A stretch of DNA of 64,000 nucleotides, taken from Phaseolus vulgaris (taxonomy: Eukaryota > Streptophyta > Magnoliopsida > Fabales > Fabaceae). Location: positions 7,040,118 to 7,104,117 of the forward strand of contig NC_023757.2 of assembly GCF_000499845.2 (NCBI RefSeq). Direction: 5' to 3'. The position numbers and the translations under genes are program-made. A model generated the notes under the pieces. The model saw only the letters and a program-made list of their open reading frames with translations. It searched no databases and was not told the origin of the DNA. Of the stretch, positions 1 to 11,664 are shown piece after piece. Positions within the stretch are counted from its first letter, which is position 1. Every line of letters starts with the position of its first letter.

Positions 1-592
1 AGCTAACATAGGAAAGGTTAAGGGTTTGAATGTGTCTGATGAGTGCTAACCAGACTGTTTCATTTAATGCATCTTATGCATTTTAAATGATCTTCTTCTT
101 TAAGCAATCTCCTAGATGACTAGCGATGTATGCTTCCCTCGGTATCAAAGCCTTATGTACCATAACATGGTAAAAATACATACTATACAAGGCAAGTAGT
201 TAAGCTAGAATTTGAAAGTAGTTGTGTTAGAAGAGTTAGTGTTCCTTATATCTTTAGGTCATGTCTCTAGATATATTTGACTATTAATGTTTGGCGCGAT
301 TCTTCTTAAAGACAGATGTTGAAGGCAATTTCTAAAAAATAGACTCAAGATTCATAAAGATTCTTTGATCTTGTGTTGGCTTGAAGTAAACAGTATGCTC
401 AATGTTCTTTCATCTATTCTTCATTCTTCAATGGACAAACATTGTTATTGATTATCAATTTCTTATCATCTAATAGATGATGCATTGGGATGATCTTATC
501 TTCATCTTAACCGACGCAACTTCATACTTTGTTGGTTTAAACACTTAATCAAAATTGAAAGGTGTTAAATTTTTACCTTAATAATTAACCAT

Positions 593-634
<42 letters not shown>

Positions 635-1449
635 TTTTAATTAACTCTAGTTGGTTGTCTAGATTCAAGATGAGTTAAAAGAGTAATCTTCTACACTTTT
701 CTTATTCTAGCCAATAAATAGTTAATCTCATATATATTGTAAAGGAAATATGTGTTATCTATAAAATATAACTTCTTTTAACTTGTGGGAGTGTTTTCTC
801 TCTTTAGAGTGTAAAGACAGATTCTCTTGATACTTATCTTAAATTGCTAGATTCAAGTGGTGGTGAATCTTCAAGACAATTATCCCCTTTGAAGTTTGTG
901 TTTTTTCATCTCTAATTTATTCCTATTTTGATTTCATTTCATTTTTTTTTTCTTTGTGTTGGTTGAATCTTGTTCTACCTCATGGTTTCCCTTTCTTGTC
1001 TTGGTTGAAATCTTGAAGTTGTTAAATCCTTCCTAACTCAAAGGATTTCTCTTCAAGTGACTATGAGAGTTAGAGTCTTTCACCGTCAAACCTTCTGCGT
1101 TGGATGTTTCACCAAGAAGTTTATTTATCTTTGTTGTAAGCTTATATTGCATATGTGATTGAGGCTACTTTGTTTGGTGACTTTAGGATATTCCAAGTAT
1201 TGAGATAGGAATAGAGTTAAGGAAGTCTTGCTTTTTTAGTTGTGAATGATCCTACTATTAAATGTTAGTTATGTAATTGATATGAATGATAGTACACACT
1301 CACTTTGATTAGAAGCACAAAATAGTATGTGAATATAACAGATATCTTCCATCTTAATGAAACATTTCTTGAATAGCACATGATTTCTTCCACCATTTAT
1401 GAAACCTTACTTGAGTAGTTGAGTAGGAGACGACAAGTTATAGGGATGT
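1..1449. other. Intergenic, AT-rich
   Basis: No coding region is supported here. The only clear structure is a (TA)n microsatellite at about 596-632. Short open frames are not conserved-looking. Confidence 0.6.
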
Positions 1450-1458
1450 CTCACATAG

Positions 1459-1833
1459 GACTCTTTCTTCCTGCACCTCCATACCTTCTTCTCTCACCTC
1501 CATATATTTTCAAATTTCCAAAAATGCCCCTCTATACTATTCCAGATTACGTAATTCGGAAATCATTTTTCAAATTAGTAATTAGCTTCCGGATAACATA
1601 ATCCAGAAACCTTTTTTCATATACATGATTAATTTCTGGATTACATAATCCGGAAGTCTTATTTAGCTTCTGGATTATGTAATCTAGAAGTCTTTTTTCA
1701 AATGAGTTTCCGAATTACATAATCCGGAAACTACTATATGGGGATGACATAAGAAAGATAAAAATGTATTTTCATGTTGTGTATGCAGGTGGCAGAAGAA
1801 GATATGGAGGTGGAGGTGCAGGAAGAAATAGTC
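1459..1833. mobile_element. Mutator-type MITE with 9-bp target duplication
   Basis: The 375-bp element begins GACTCTTTCTTCCTGCACC and ends with the near-exact inverse (18 of 19 bases match). It is flanked by a perfect 9-bp direct repeat CTCACATAG at 1450-1458 and 1834-1842, the size made by Mutator-like transposases. The interior is built from alternating near-palindromes of the type CCGGATTACATAATCCGG. It has no coding capacity. A related element lies at 31583-32070. Confidence 0.85.
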
Positions 1834-2238
1834 CTCACATAGACGTTAGGTGATGTCTCCGAAATTGTACACTAAATCCATGCAACAAAATTATAAGAAC
1901 TCGGTCAAAGAAGAGAATGTTCACATCATAACATGGCTATTACAAATGTTGGTAAACTTCCTAATGTGACAAAATCACATCGCCAGCACACATGATATTA
2001 AGAACAAGAGAACATGATTGAACAAAAAATTCTATTGTATAACAAATAGCATGCTTCTGCGCCCACTGGTGAGTTGTGATCAACACTAGGGTTTCAGAAT
2101 ACAACAATCTACAAGAATTTCTTAGCCAAACAAAAGCAACAACAAGCCTACCATTTATCTTGCTCACTGAACAATTTAATATAATCATAATGCAGCTATA
2201 AAGTCACGCTAATTGTCTATATGTCATACAGAAATCGT

Positions 2239-2493
2239 CTACTTGAACAAATGAGCAAGATCAGGATCATCTAAATCCACGTCCAACCATCCATTCAACT
2301 TCATATATTCTACATAATCATCTGGCGGCTGCACTGGGCGAGCACGTTTGGGAGTAAAGCTGTGAATTCTTGCAAGGTCCTTGGCAAGCCATTTAACATA
2401 TGTCTGGTCCACAGGAGGAACAATCTTGAGTAATATTGTGTCATTCTTTTCTTGCTTCTCAGTTTTGTGTCCCCTGACAAATTTGTTTCCCAT
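2239..2493 (-). CDS. Small conserved plant protein of unknown function (84 aa)
   Basis: An 84-residue reading frame starts MGNKFVRGHKTEKQEKNDT and ends with an acidic stretch, LDVDLDDPDLAHLFK. It is hydrophilic, with no signal peptide or membrane segment. The composition (many charged residues, motif PPDDYVEYMKLNGWLD) looks like a real, constrained protein and resembles small plant proteins of unknown function that I recall, but I cannot name a family. The start is supported by an acceptor site (TTCAG) 11 bases upstream and by a strong donor (AAG|GTACGT) 1.7 kb further upstream, which suggests that the ATG lies just inside a second exon. The frame in 2310-2600 overlapping it is a shadow. Confidence 0.7.
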   Translation of the reverse strand: MGNKFVRGHKTEKQEKNDTILLKIVPPVDQTYVKWLAKDLARIHSFTPKRARPVQPPDDYVEYMKLNGWLDVDLDDPDLAHLFK

Positions 2494-4310
2494 GACAAAT
2501 TAACCTGAATGAAGATTTTTAAAAAATGAGTTGTACAAGGTATTTGAGTGTAACTAGCAGAGGCGTTGCAGTTATTAAACGCTGAAATCGACGTGTTCAA
2601 TTGGCATCTGCTCCTAAATTAAGCTTGTGAAGAGAAGACTCAACAAGCAACACTAAAATTACTTTGGTCCTGTTTTGAATGAATTGTTTCAGTCAAGTAC
2701 ATACACGAAAAGTGCTTATCATAAAAGCATTAATATCAAAAGCTACTTCTCAACAAGTTGTTTTGGGCTTGGATGTACTCTTCCATGAGTACGTAAATGA
2801 TAAGTTCTGTTAGGAGATTTTTGTTCAAAAGCTTCCATTTGATGAAATTACTAAAAGGTGCATATTTGAAATTACAGTATCAAACGTAGAGAAGTTAATA
2901 ATCACCAATTTAATAATTTTATAAAGTTTATGTAATATCCAACATTATAGAACATCCAAAATCATCGCAAATTGGTTTATGAAAGACAAGTACTGAAGAA
3001 ACACATGATAGCACATTTTCCTCTACCGTGGAGTTTGATCTCTATATTTATATACATAGTTGAGACGAGTGTGACCTTGTATGGACAGTGTGAACCATGC
3101 ACAGAATGTTAAATCCAAATATTCCTCTCTTTGACCCAACAATTCAATCTGAACGCTGGCAAAAGATTATCATACAGTTTAATATTGCAATCATTAACAC
3201 CACTAGCCAGTTTTAGTAACAATACTGTAGCTTCTAGTTCCAAAGTAATTACAATACAACTCGTATTGTAACTGACACCTTCTACTACCTCTCGTTGCTA
3301 AACTGAGCAACAAGCATTCACCACACAGTCTATACTTCTAGCAAGATGCTAAGTTGACTTATTGTCACTGAATCTTCCAAGCAGTCTGATATAAATCAAG
3401 GGGTCCAAGGGTACAGTTTCTTGACTTACATATTTATGCTGCTCTTCTCATCTCAAAGGAAACATTACCAAGATTTTGGTTTTACAAAAGAAGCTAGTGT
3501 AACTTAGATAATTCTTTTACATAAATATCATGGTTCTCAGAAAGAATTTTCCTAGTTCTTTTTCTTTTCTGTTTCAACTCCTCCAATTCAACATGGTACT
3601 ATTCAATCAACAGAGGCTACTGCTTCATATTAATGAACCCGGTTTCTTCAAAAACAACTTGTCAACATAGGCACCAATATTTACTACTAAAATGTTTCTA
3701 AACAAAAGGTTGGCATACAGAAAATTTTTCTACCATAAGCATTTAGATCAGAATTTAACAAAACTGGTTTTGTAAGCATGGTTGATAGAATGAGATGCTC
3801 ATAGTACTCTCAACGCACTTAGTGATTTCTTGAAAGTGGGAAAAAACGATGCCTGATGCAACATCTCACAAAATCATACTTCGGAAAAACCCAAATCAGA
3901 TCCTAACCTAAGTCCCTCTTTCTAAAAACACAGAATAGTTCAATTCCAATCAAATACCAGCAAGCTAAGCTACTGACCTAAATCATAAAAGACAAACATG
4001 AATGTCTTTCATGTAAATCAACATTAAGCGAAATTCATTCCTGGTTTATAGTTCAATTTATCATATCTGCGGTTTCTGCATACACTAATTCATAACACCA
4101 CAATCACAAAATGAAAAAATACGCGAAACAAGCAACACAACCAATTTAACAATTGAAATTACAAATACTAACATTCTTGGAAGCAATAATCAAATTGGAA
4201 ACTTAGCAAGAATATGAATTGCATTGGAACGTACGTACCTTCACGGATTATTCGACAATAACTGGTTCCGAATTATACAATTGGTTTAGGAATGGATAAT
4301 ATAGGGAGGG
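2494..4310 (-). other. 5' UTR exons and leader intron of the small gene
   Basis: Read on the minus strand, AG|GTACGTACG marks a donor after 4239, and ATTCAG| marks an acceptor before 2504. This gives a first exon of roughly 4239-4310 and an intron of 2505-4238. The intron contains no coding frame of note. Leader introns of this size are common in plant housekeeping genes. The transcription start is not determined; exon 1 is a prediction from splice signals only. Confidence 0.5.
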
Positions 4311-4970
4311 AAATGTTCACCTGCGCCACAAATTCACTCCTACCATTTATTTTCAATTCCTTATATTTTTTTTCCTATTCTAATTTGCCATTTATTTGTT
4401 TTATCACTACCAGTGAAAATTTAGGCGCAACCGTATAAGAAAAAATATATATTTCATTTATTAGATAATTGCGTGTTTTCTTAATTTTCTTTTTATGTAA
4501 ATAAAGAAAGTAATAAATCTTCATCAATAACTCACATTCTCTTAAATGATGTGTTGGTGTCGGATACTCATATCAAACGCTGATACTTGTAGGATACGTA
4601 TCCTTGAAGTATCTAATTCAAAAAGTATTTGTTAAATTTTTGACAATTCTAATACAGTTCTAACACAATTTTAAAAAGGAAAAATACATTATTTTTCTAA
4701 AAACTCAAACTTATTGTATAAATTTTTATTATGATTATAAAAATATAATATATACTTATTGAATATACTTGTGCACATAAATCTTTATTGTCAATTTATA
4801 TAATTCATAATTATATAATATATAGATTCGTGTCCTTGTGTCTTATATTTGATATATTATTCGTATTTTTTTTTTATCTGTATCGTATCAGAGTCGGTGC
4901 TACATAGATCATATTAAAGATAAAATAAAATAAAATAAAAATCATGGTTTTCTTTGTTGATTGTTATACA

Positions 4971-5009
<39 letters not shown>

Positions 5010-6103
5010 ATTGCTATACATGATTGTTATAATTTTATATCTAATTTGGTAGCGAAGATGAGATCATACATAAATGATCCCATCAATACTTTCTTTATTT
5101 TTCATATTTTAAATTACTTTTCATTTATATATTAATTTGATTAAGATTTTTCTTTCTTATAATTTTTATTCTAATAATTTAACGTACTGTCTGGTAATAT
5201 TTTTTTTTATGGATTTATGTGATTTTAATTTTTAAATATGACTGGAGGTGCTACTCAAAATGTATTCCGAATTTGATAATATATTTTCAAATTTTAAATT
5301 TACGAAACACTTTTTAAATTAAGATTTTCAGAACAACTTTTTAAAATAGCATTTTTTGAAATATATTTATGAATTTTTATTTTTCAAATCATTTTTAAAT
5401 ATATTTCTGAATTTTATTTTTCAAAATATATTATTTGTGTTATAGATTTGTCTTTCTAAAACACAAAAAATCTATTATGGACTTTTTTTAATAATGTATT
5501 TTTCAATTCCGAATTTTTAATTCTGGAATGAAGGATAATTTTGAAATTTTAGAAATTTATTGGGTGCAGAGGAAGCAATTGTCCAACATAAAAGAGCTTG
5601 AACCAAATAGAAATATTTTAATAAAACCAAAATAAATACTAAAAATATAAACTTTATGGTTTTTCTTCCTCCACCCTCATAATTGTAACCTATACTCCCA
5701 GTAAAAGCAAAAGTCAAAAGTACCCTTGAGTCATAATTTATCTCTTATTCTAATTTTTTGTATTCTCGTTCATTGTCACTATCCTAAATCATGTACTTGA
5801 TCTCTATCATTATTAAATATATTCTTGTTGTCCTTAGACATCACATTATCGCCAAGTGGATGTCTCATAGTCATTGTTACACATTTAGTTGCTGTTGTTG
5901 AGAAAGAATCATCGTGCAATACAAAAAGTTATTAAATAAAATTAATTTTAAAAATTAAAATAATTAATTGTTATTTAATTAAAGTAGAGATATTTTATAA
6001 ATTAAAAATATTATTGGTATATAAAATATTTTTATTATTAATAAAAATTTGTAAAATAGTTTATAAATTAGTGTCTAACCATTAGTTATCCAGATTTTAG
6101 TTA
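4311..6103. other. AT-rich intergenic DNA with repeat remnants
   Basis: Upstream of the small gene the DNA is extremely AT-rich. It contains a stretch at 4536-4625 with GTGTCGGATAC and GGATACGTATCC that recurs inverted at about 18637-18720, and a (TA)n tract at about 4977-5004. A stretch near 5500-5600 ending GGGTGCAGAGGAAGCAATTG resembles sequence at about 31500-31540. No gene is seen. Confidence 0.5.
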
Positions 6104-6108
6104 CTTAC

Positions 6109-6546
6109 TCTAAGTTAAAACATGATTATGAACGCATACATTCATGTTCACATATAGATCTTATCATATCATGATTCTCACACATATTCATACAATCAAG
6201 AAAGAATAGACACTTAACTTGATCACTTGATTCATGAGTGATCCTACTTGATCAATTACTTTATCTCCTTTGTCTCAATCTATCTCTTGGCAATTACGTT
6301 ATTGTCACACATGTTCTTGATGGCTAAAAGTGAGACAACATTTTTTTGCAGAGCCAAAACCCTATTGCTCTTAATTCCCAATCTCCATCAAATGTAGGTT
6401 TTCATTAGGTATCATCAGATATTTATTCTCGTGTTAACCAACAGACCCTTTAATTCTATTATTATTATTAAATCATATTCTGACCCTAAACCCAAACTAA
6501 GTCATGTGAGTCACTTTATAGAAATTAATTTACATAATTTCTTACA
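6109..6546 (-). repeat. 3' LTR of the copia element
   Basis: A 438-bp repeat matches 13141-13573 with scattered substitutions and small indels, such as an extra short repeat around 6218-6232. On the element strand it starts TGTAAGAAATTATG. The far terminus has decayed from CA to GA (plus strand TC at 6109 where the other copy has TG). The internal side abuts a purine-rich tract. Confidence 0.9.
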
Positions 6547-6562
6547 TTCTCCCACTTCACTC
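6547..6562 (-). other. Polypurine tract of the copia element
   Basis: On the minus strand the bases just before the 3' LTR read GTGAAGTGGGAGAA, the expected purine-rich primer for plus-strand DNA synthesis. Confidence 0.7.
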
Positions 6563-6916
6563 ATATGAGTTATAATACTTTCATGATTTAATAATCACAT
6601 AAATGCGCATTTAAAAAGGCCTTACATAAATTGATTCTATCATTAATCAAAATCAAGGATCCAGAAATAATAAGAGTCATGGCGGGTTACATGTCATTTC
6701 AATCAACACATTTCTTTCCATGTACTATTATATCATCCTTTCTCCTTAATATGACTTTATAATGAAAAATTCATAATAGGTTCAAACATAATGTCATTTT
6801 CATCAATAACAACATAATTTGTTTTCCACAACATAATTTACATGCATATACATAAAGTAGAAAACATAAATTTCAGAAACTTTATTTATCAATGAGCTAA
6901 GAGTGTCAAATAAGCA

Positions 6917-7486
6917 TTAATAACAATATTCATCATTCACTAGTAGACATAATGCCCATATTTTTAACATGACAGTAAATGTTTTGGACGGTAACCCTTT
7001 TGTTAAAGGGTCAACAATCATAAGATCATTGTTAATATGTTCTATTGACACTCTATGTTTCTGAACTTCTTCTTTAACGACAAAGTATTTCAATTCCATA
7101 TGTTTAGCACCTTTGAAATACTTGTCGTTTTTAGAAAAGAAGACAGTTGTGGAGTTATCACAATAAATTCTCAGCGGCTTGGCAATACTGTCAACAATTC
7201 CAAGTCCTGAAACAAAATTCCGCAACCAATTAGCTTGAACTGGGACCTCAAAGCATGTCACAAATTCAGCCTCCATGGTGGATGCAGCAATGACTGACTA
7301 CTTCGCACTTTTCCATGAAATCGCTTCTCTGGCTAAAAGATACATATAACCAAATGTAGACTTTCGTGTATCCACACAGCCAACAAAATCTGAATCTGTA
7401 TATCCAATCAGCTCAAGATGATCAAATCTTTTATAAGTAAGCATGTGATCCTTCATTCCTTGTAAGTATTTTAAAACCTTCTTTGC
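6917..7486 (-). pseudogene. Copia RNase H region (degenerate)
   Basis: The frame 6917-7276 encodes the C-terminal copia RNase H, with EAEF, IYCDNSTTV and the closing DPLTKGLPSKTF block. Upstream to 7486 the translated DNA still reads as the linker between reverse transcriptase and RNase H (YTDSDFVGC, RKSTFGYMYLL), but stop codons interrupt it. It follows the RT frame at 7493-8194 on the same strand. Confidence 0.85.
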
Positions 7487-7492
7487 AGCTTT

Positions 7493-8194
7493 CTAATGAT
7501 CAAATCCTGGATTACTCTGGTATCTACCAAGCATACCAACTGCAAAACTAATATATGGTCGTGTACAAGTTTGAGCATACATTAAACTCCCAACAATAGA
7601 TGCATAAGGTATATTCTCCATTTGTTTCCATTCCAAATCATTCTTTGGACATTGCATGAGACTTAATTTGTCTCCTTTCTGTATTGGAACAGGAGATGTT
7701 GAACATTTATCGATTCTGAATCTCTCTAAAACTTTATTAATATATGCTTTCTGAGACAAACCTAACAGTCCTTGTGATCTGTCACGGAATATTTCAATTC
7801 TTATCACATAGTATGCCTCACCCATATCTTTCATCTCAAAGTTATTAGAGAGAAACTTCTTAGTCTCACTTAATAGACCAAGATCCTTAGTTGCAAGCAA
7901 GATATCATCAACATACATAATCAGGAATATAAACTTGCTCCCACTGACCTTCAGATATATACACCGATCAACGATGTTTTCCTTAAATCCAAAGGACACA
8001 ATAATATCATTGAACTTAAGATACCATTGTCTAGAAGTCTGTTTAAGCCTGTATATTGATTTCTTAAGTTTACACACCATGTGTTCCTTTCCTTCTTCAA
8101 TGAACCCCACTGGTTGGTCCATATAAACATCCTCTTCTAAATTTCCATTAAAAAAAGGCAGTTTTGACATCCATTTGATGCAACTCAAGATCAT
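7493..8194 (-). pseudogene. Copia reverse transcriptase, C-terminal part
   Basis: The frame includes KLKKSIYRLKQTSRQW, the catalytic MYVDDILLA box, and the later MKDMGEAYYVIRIEI and YASIVGSLMYAQTCTRP blocks of copia reverse transcriptase. It is out of frame with the upstream RT part. The shift sits near a run of seven T in the codons for AFFNGN around 8150, which suggests a one-base indel. It is catalytically plausible in isolation but separated from its N-terminal fingers. Confidence 0.9.
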
Positions 8195-8303
8195 AATGAG
8201 CTACTAATGCCATGATAATTTTAAAGGAATCTTTCTTAGAAACAGGTGAAAATGTTTCCTTATAATCAATGCCATCCTTTTGTGTAAAACCTTTGGCAAC
8301 AAG

Positions 8304-8971
8304 TCAGGCCTTGTAACATTCAATATTGCCATGAGAGTCACGTTTAGTCTTAAAGACCCATTTACACCCGACTCTCTTACATCCTTCTGACAATTCTATA
8401 AGGTCCCATACATCATTTTGTGCCATTGATTTAAGCTCATCTTTCATGGCATCTAACCACTTATCAGAATTATCATCATTGATGGCGTCTGAAAATGAAA
8501 CTAGATCATTATCAATACTTAAGTCATTTTCTAACTCTTGTAGATAAACCACATAATCATTCGAAATTGCAGACCTTCTTCCTCTTTGAGATCTTCTTAA
8601 TTCTATTTCTTGTGGTTGTTCTACTACAGGTTCATTGTTAACCTCGTGATCATTAATTTGTTGTTCTTCATCATCATTGAGTGATTCAACTACATTAGGA
8701 ACAACAATACTTGAAGTTGAAGTACTAGTTAAAGGAACTTGTACTCTAACTTTCTTAATCTCCACATTTTGTGAAGTATCACTCCCACTAGTTTCACCAT
8801 TTTCAATGAACCATGCATTTCCAGATTCAACAATTCTTGTGGTATGGGTAGGACAGTAAAACATATACCTTTTTGACTTTGTTGGATAACCAATGAAATA
8901 TCCACTGATTGTTCTTGCATCCAATTTCTTTTCTTGCGGATTGTATATTCTAACTTTTGTTTGACATCCCC
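8304..8971 (-). pseudogene. Copia integrase C-terminus to RT N-terminus
   Basis: Translation begins CQTKVRIYNPQEKKLDART, continues SGYFIGYPTKSKRY (the copia integrase C-terminal GYxxxSKxY block), then an acidic spacer, then KWLDAMKDELKSMAQNDVW and GCKWVFKTKRD, the start of copia reverse transcriptase. It ends at an in-frame TGA where related proteins have Arg (YKA*LVAKGFTQ), consistent with CGA to TGA decay. Its upstream edge is the insertion point of the solo LTR; the codons before it continue at 10001. Confidence 0.9.
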
Positions 8972-9995
8972 TGATGAGAATCAAATAAAGGGGGACTTTT
9001 ATTAATGAAGGAAGAGGTCATTCACCTACACATTTGAAGTTCTTCCTTCTAGTCTTCTCAAAATTAAAAGAAGACATAAAATAAAGAGAGGATTAAGCCT
9101 AAAGCCAAAGAAGTCTACAAGCTTTCAAGAATAGGCTTTATTTAAATATCTCTCTTTATAGTCTCTTAAATAATATAGAATAGTAGGAAGGTGCTTAGAG
9201 GAAAACCATAGATACCTCTTTTGTAAAACATCTTTAGGCATTAGTTTAGAATTTTCTAGAAAGTGACTCTTCATAAGTCACTATAGGCGTTAGCTTAGGA
9301 GACTTTTGAGTAGCTTGTGGTACAAGTTTTGTAAGCTTCATGACCGGCCCTTACTCCTATAAAAGGAGGGCTTGGGTCCTTCATAATTCAGAATTGGAAT
9401 TTGTAGTATCAAAACTCTCCTAAATTGGTGATTGAGTGTAGTGAGAACTTGTCTTCTCCTTTTCCTTGTCTCATCTTGAGTGCCTTGGTTCTCTCAAGTG
9501 GCGGCATTGCACACTTATCTTGGAGCTCTCACACTTCAAGTGGCGTGTCCATCAACCAAGCTCTTCATTCACATAAGTTCCTCTCTTCTCCATCTTTTCA
9601 TTTCATCTCCATGTTCATACGAAGCTTAAACATGTCTCAGGTTCCTATTCTTGCAATTTCATTCGGTGCTTTAGCTTAATTCTACTTATGGTTCAGTTCT
9701 TCTTCTCTTTGGCTGGTTTCATTCGGTTCTTCTTCTTTTCCTCTTAATTTGTTCGGTGCATTTCAGTTTCTAAGCTTTTTAATCGGTGCTTTTGTTTTCT
9801 TACCTCTTTTAATCGATTCAATTGGCAAGAAAAGGATCTTCCATGTGAGTTTGGTGTTTGGTGCAAGTTTTGGTGAGTTCTTGAAACATAGAACATTGAT
9901 CCAATTCTATTAAAAGTGTCTATTCATTCTCCAAGTCAAGTTGATTCCATAAAATGTCAAAGAATCATCTATATCTAGCTAGTGGAATCATATCA
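8972..9995 (+). mobile_element. Solo LTR nested in copia integrase
   Basis: A 1,024-bp segment begins TGATGAGAATC, ends AATCATATCA, and is flanked by a perfect 5-bp direct repeat TCCCC (8967-8971 and 9996-10000). Removing it and one repeat restores the integrase codons for HLHVWGCQT without any change of frame. It contains a TATA box (TATAAAA, 9358-9364) on the plus strand, as expected of an LTR promoter, which gives the probable orientation. It has no pol genes. The parental family is not recognised. Confidence 0.9.
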
Positions 9996-10000
9996 TCCCC

Positions 10001-11300
10001 AAACATGCAGGTGTCTCAAACTAGATTTCCTTCCTGTCCACAATTCAAAAGGTGTCTTTTGAACTGCCTTACTAGAAACTCTGTTCAACATATACATGGC
10101 AGTTTTTAGAGCATACATCCACAATGAAACAGGTACAATTGACTTATTTAACATGCTCCTAACCATTTCCATTAAGGTTCGATTACGCCTTTCTGAAACA
10201 CCATTTTGTTGTGGTGTACCTGACATTGTGCATTGAGCACAAATACCACGTCTCTCAAGGAACTTAGCAAATGGACCAGGGTGTTGTCTACTTTCATCAT
10301 ACTTTCCATAATATTCACCACCTCTATCTGACCTGACAATTTTCACCTTTCTGTCTAATTGCCTTTTCACTTCATTTATATAAACTTCCAAGGCATTCAC
10401 TGCTTGCGATTTTTCATGCAGTAGATAGACATAACCATAACATGAAAAATCATCAATAAAGGTGATAAAATATCTTTCTTTATTGAAAGAATTTACATCA
10501 AAAGGTCCACAAATATCAGTGTGTATAATTTCAAGAAGCTGAGTACTTATTGTGGCTCCCTTCTCTGTGTGTTTTGTTTGTTTTCCTTTAATACAATCCA
10601 CACACACATTCAGATCAGTAAAATCTAATCTTGGAATTTCATTCTTTACTAATCTCTCCATCGTTTCTTTGGAAATATGTCCCAAACGTTTGTGCCACAA
10701 GAAAGCAGAACATTCATTCACTAAACTACGTTTAGTGCCAACATTATGATGCGATGTCATAAGAGTTTCAACATAAAAATTATCTAGATTCAATCTATAT
10801 AATCCATCATAAAGAGTACCAAATCCAATCAAATAGGTACACTGATATAAACTGAAACATTCATTCCCAAATTTAAAAGAGTATCCGGCAACATCAAGTT
10901 TAGACAATGAAACTAAATTCCTGGATATACTAGGTACATAAAAAGTATTCATCAAGTCTAAATAAAATCCAATGTCGAGGATTAAACAATAAGTCCCGAC
11001 TGCTTCCACTGGAACCTTCTCTCTATTTCCCATGAAGACAAACTTTTCATTTGGCTTTATGGTTTGGGTTGAAAGGAATTCATGCATCATATTAGAAACA
11101 TGAGTTGTGCATCCAGAATCAATTCACCAAGAATTATGTGGAACTTCAGTTAAGTTTGATTCAAAACATACATAATAAGCATTATGCTTACCCTTCTTTT
11201 CGAACCAAGCCTTACGTTTCAGACAATCCTTTTGGAAATGTCCAGATTTCTTGCAGAAATGAGATTTGTCATTCTTCTTCTGGAGCTTAGTAGAGGACTC
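10001..11300 (-). pseudogene. Copia nucleocapsid, protease and integrase
   Basis: On the minus strand the order is a zinc knuckle with its first cysteine replaced (SHFCKKSGHFQKDC, expected CX2CX4HX4C), the protease active site IDSGCTTH, the pre-integrase zinc site (HKRLGH, CVDC), and the integrase core with HTDICGPF, FIDDFS and SDRGGEYYGKY, then GTPQQNGVSERRN. An in-frame TGA stands two residues before the protease aspartate (NSW*IDSGC), so the 365-codon frame at 9993-11090 starts only after the protease site. The integrase core residues D, D, E all remain. Confidence 0.9.
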
Positions 11301-11319
11301 ATTTATCTTCAGTGGTCCT

Positions 11320-11664
11320 TTACCCTTTCCATGTTTCTTGAAGACTTTCTTTCACATAATGTATGGAGTGGTTTCCTCGATTCTTCAATCTAGTCTCTTC
11401 CTGAACTAACATGCTATGCAATTCATGCATATTCCACTTATCTTTCATAGTGTTATAGTTCATCTGGAAAGGACCATACTCAAACGATAAAGAGTTCAAA
11501 TTGAACTGCACGAGAAAATTATCATCCACTGCCATTCCAAGAGACTTAAGTCTTGCCGCAATATTAGTCATTTCAATGACATGTTCATGCATAGTACGAG
11601 AACCATCAAATTTCATGGTGATTAATGTACTCATTAATGTCCCAGCAAGAGACTAAACATATAA
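11320..11664 (-). pseudogene. Copia gag fragment
   Basis: The translation contains GSRTMHEHVIEMTNIAARLK and LNSLSFEYGPFQMNYNTMKD, typical of the UBN2-type copia gag. Only the C-terminal two thirds are recognisable. Upstream of about 11664 (SLAGTLMSTLIT) similarity stops and the DNA turns into AT-rich leader. It is frameshifted relative to the zinc knuckle downstream. Confidence 0.8.

Noticed and set aside
9425..9679. 84-codon plus-strand open frame
   Set aside because: It lies inside the solo LTR and has no protein-like motifs; LTRs are non-coding.
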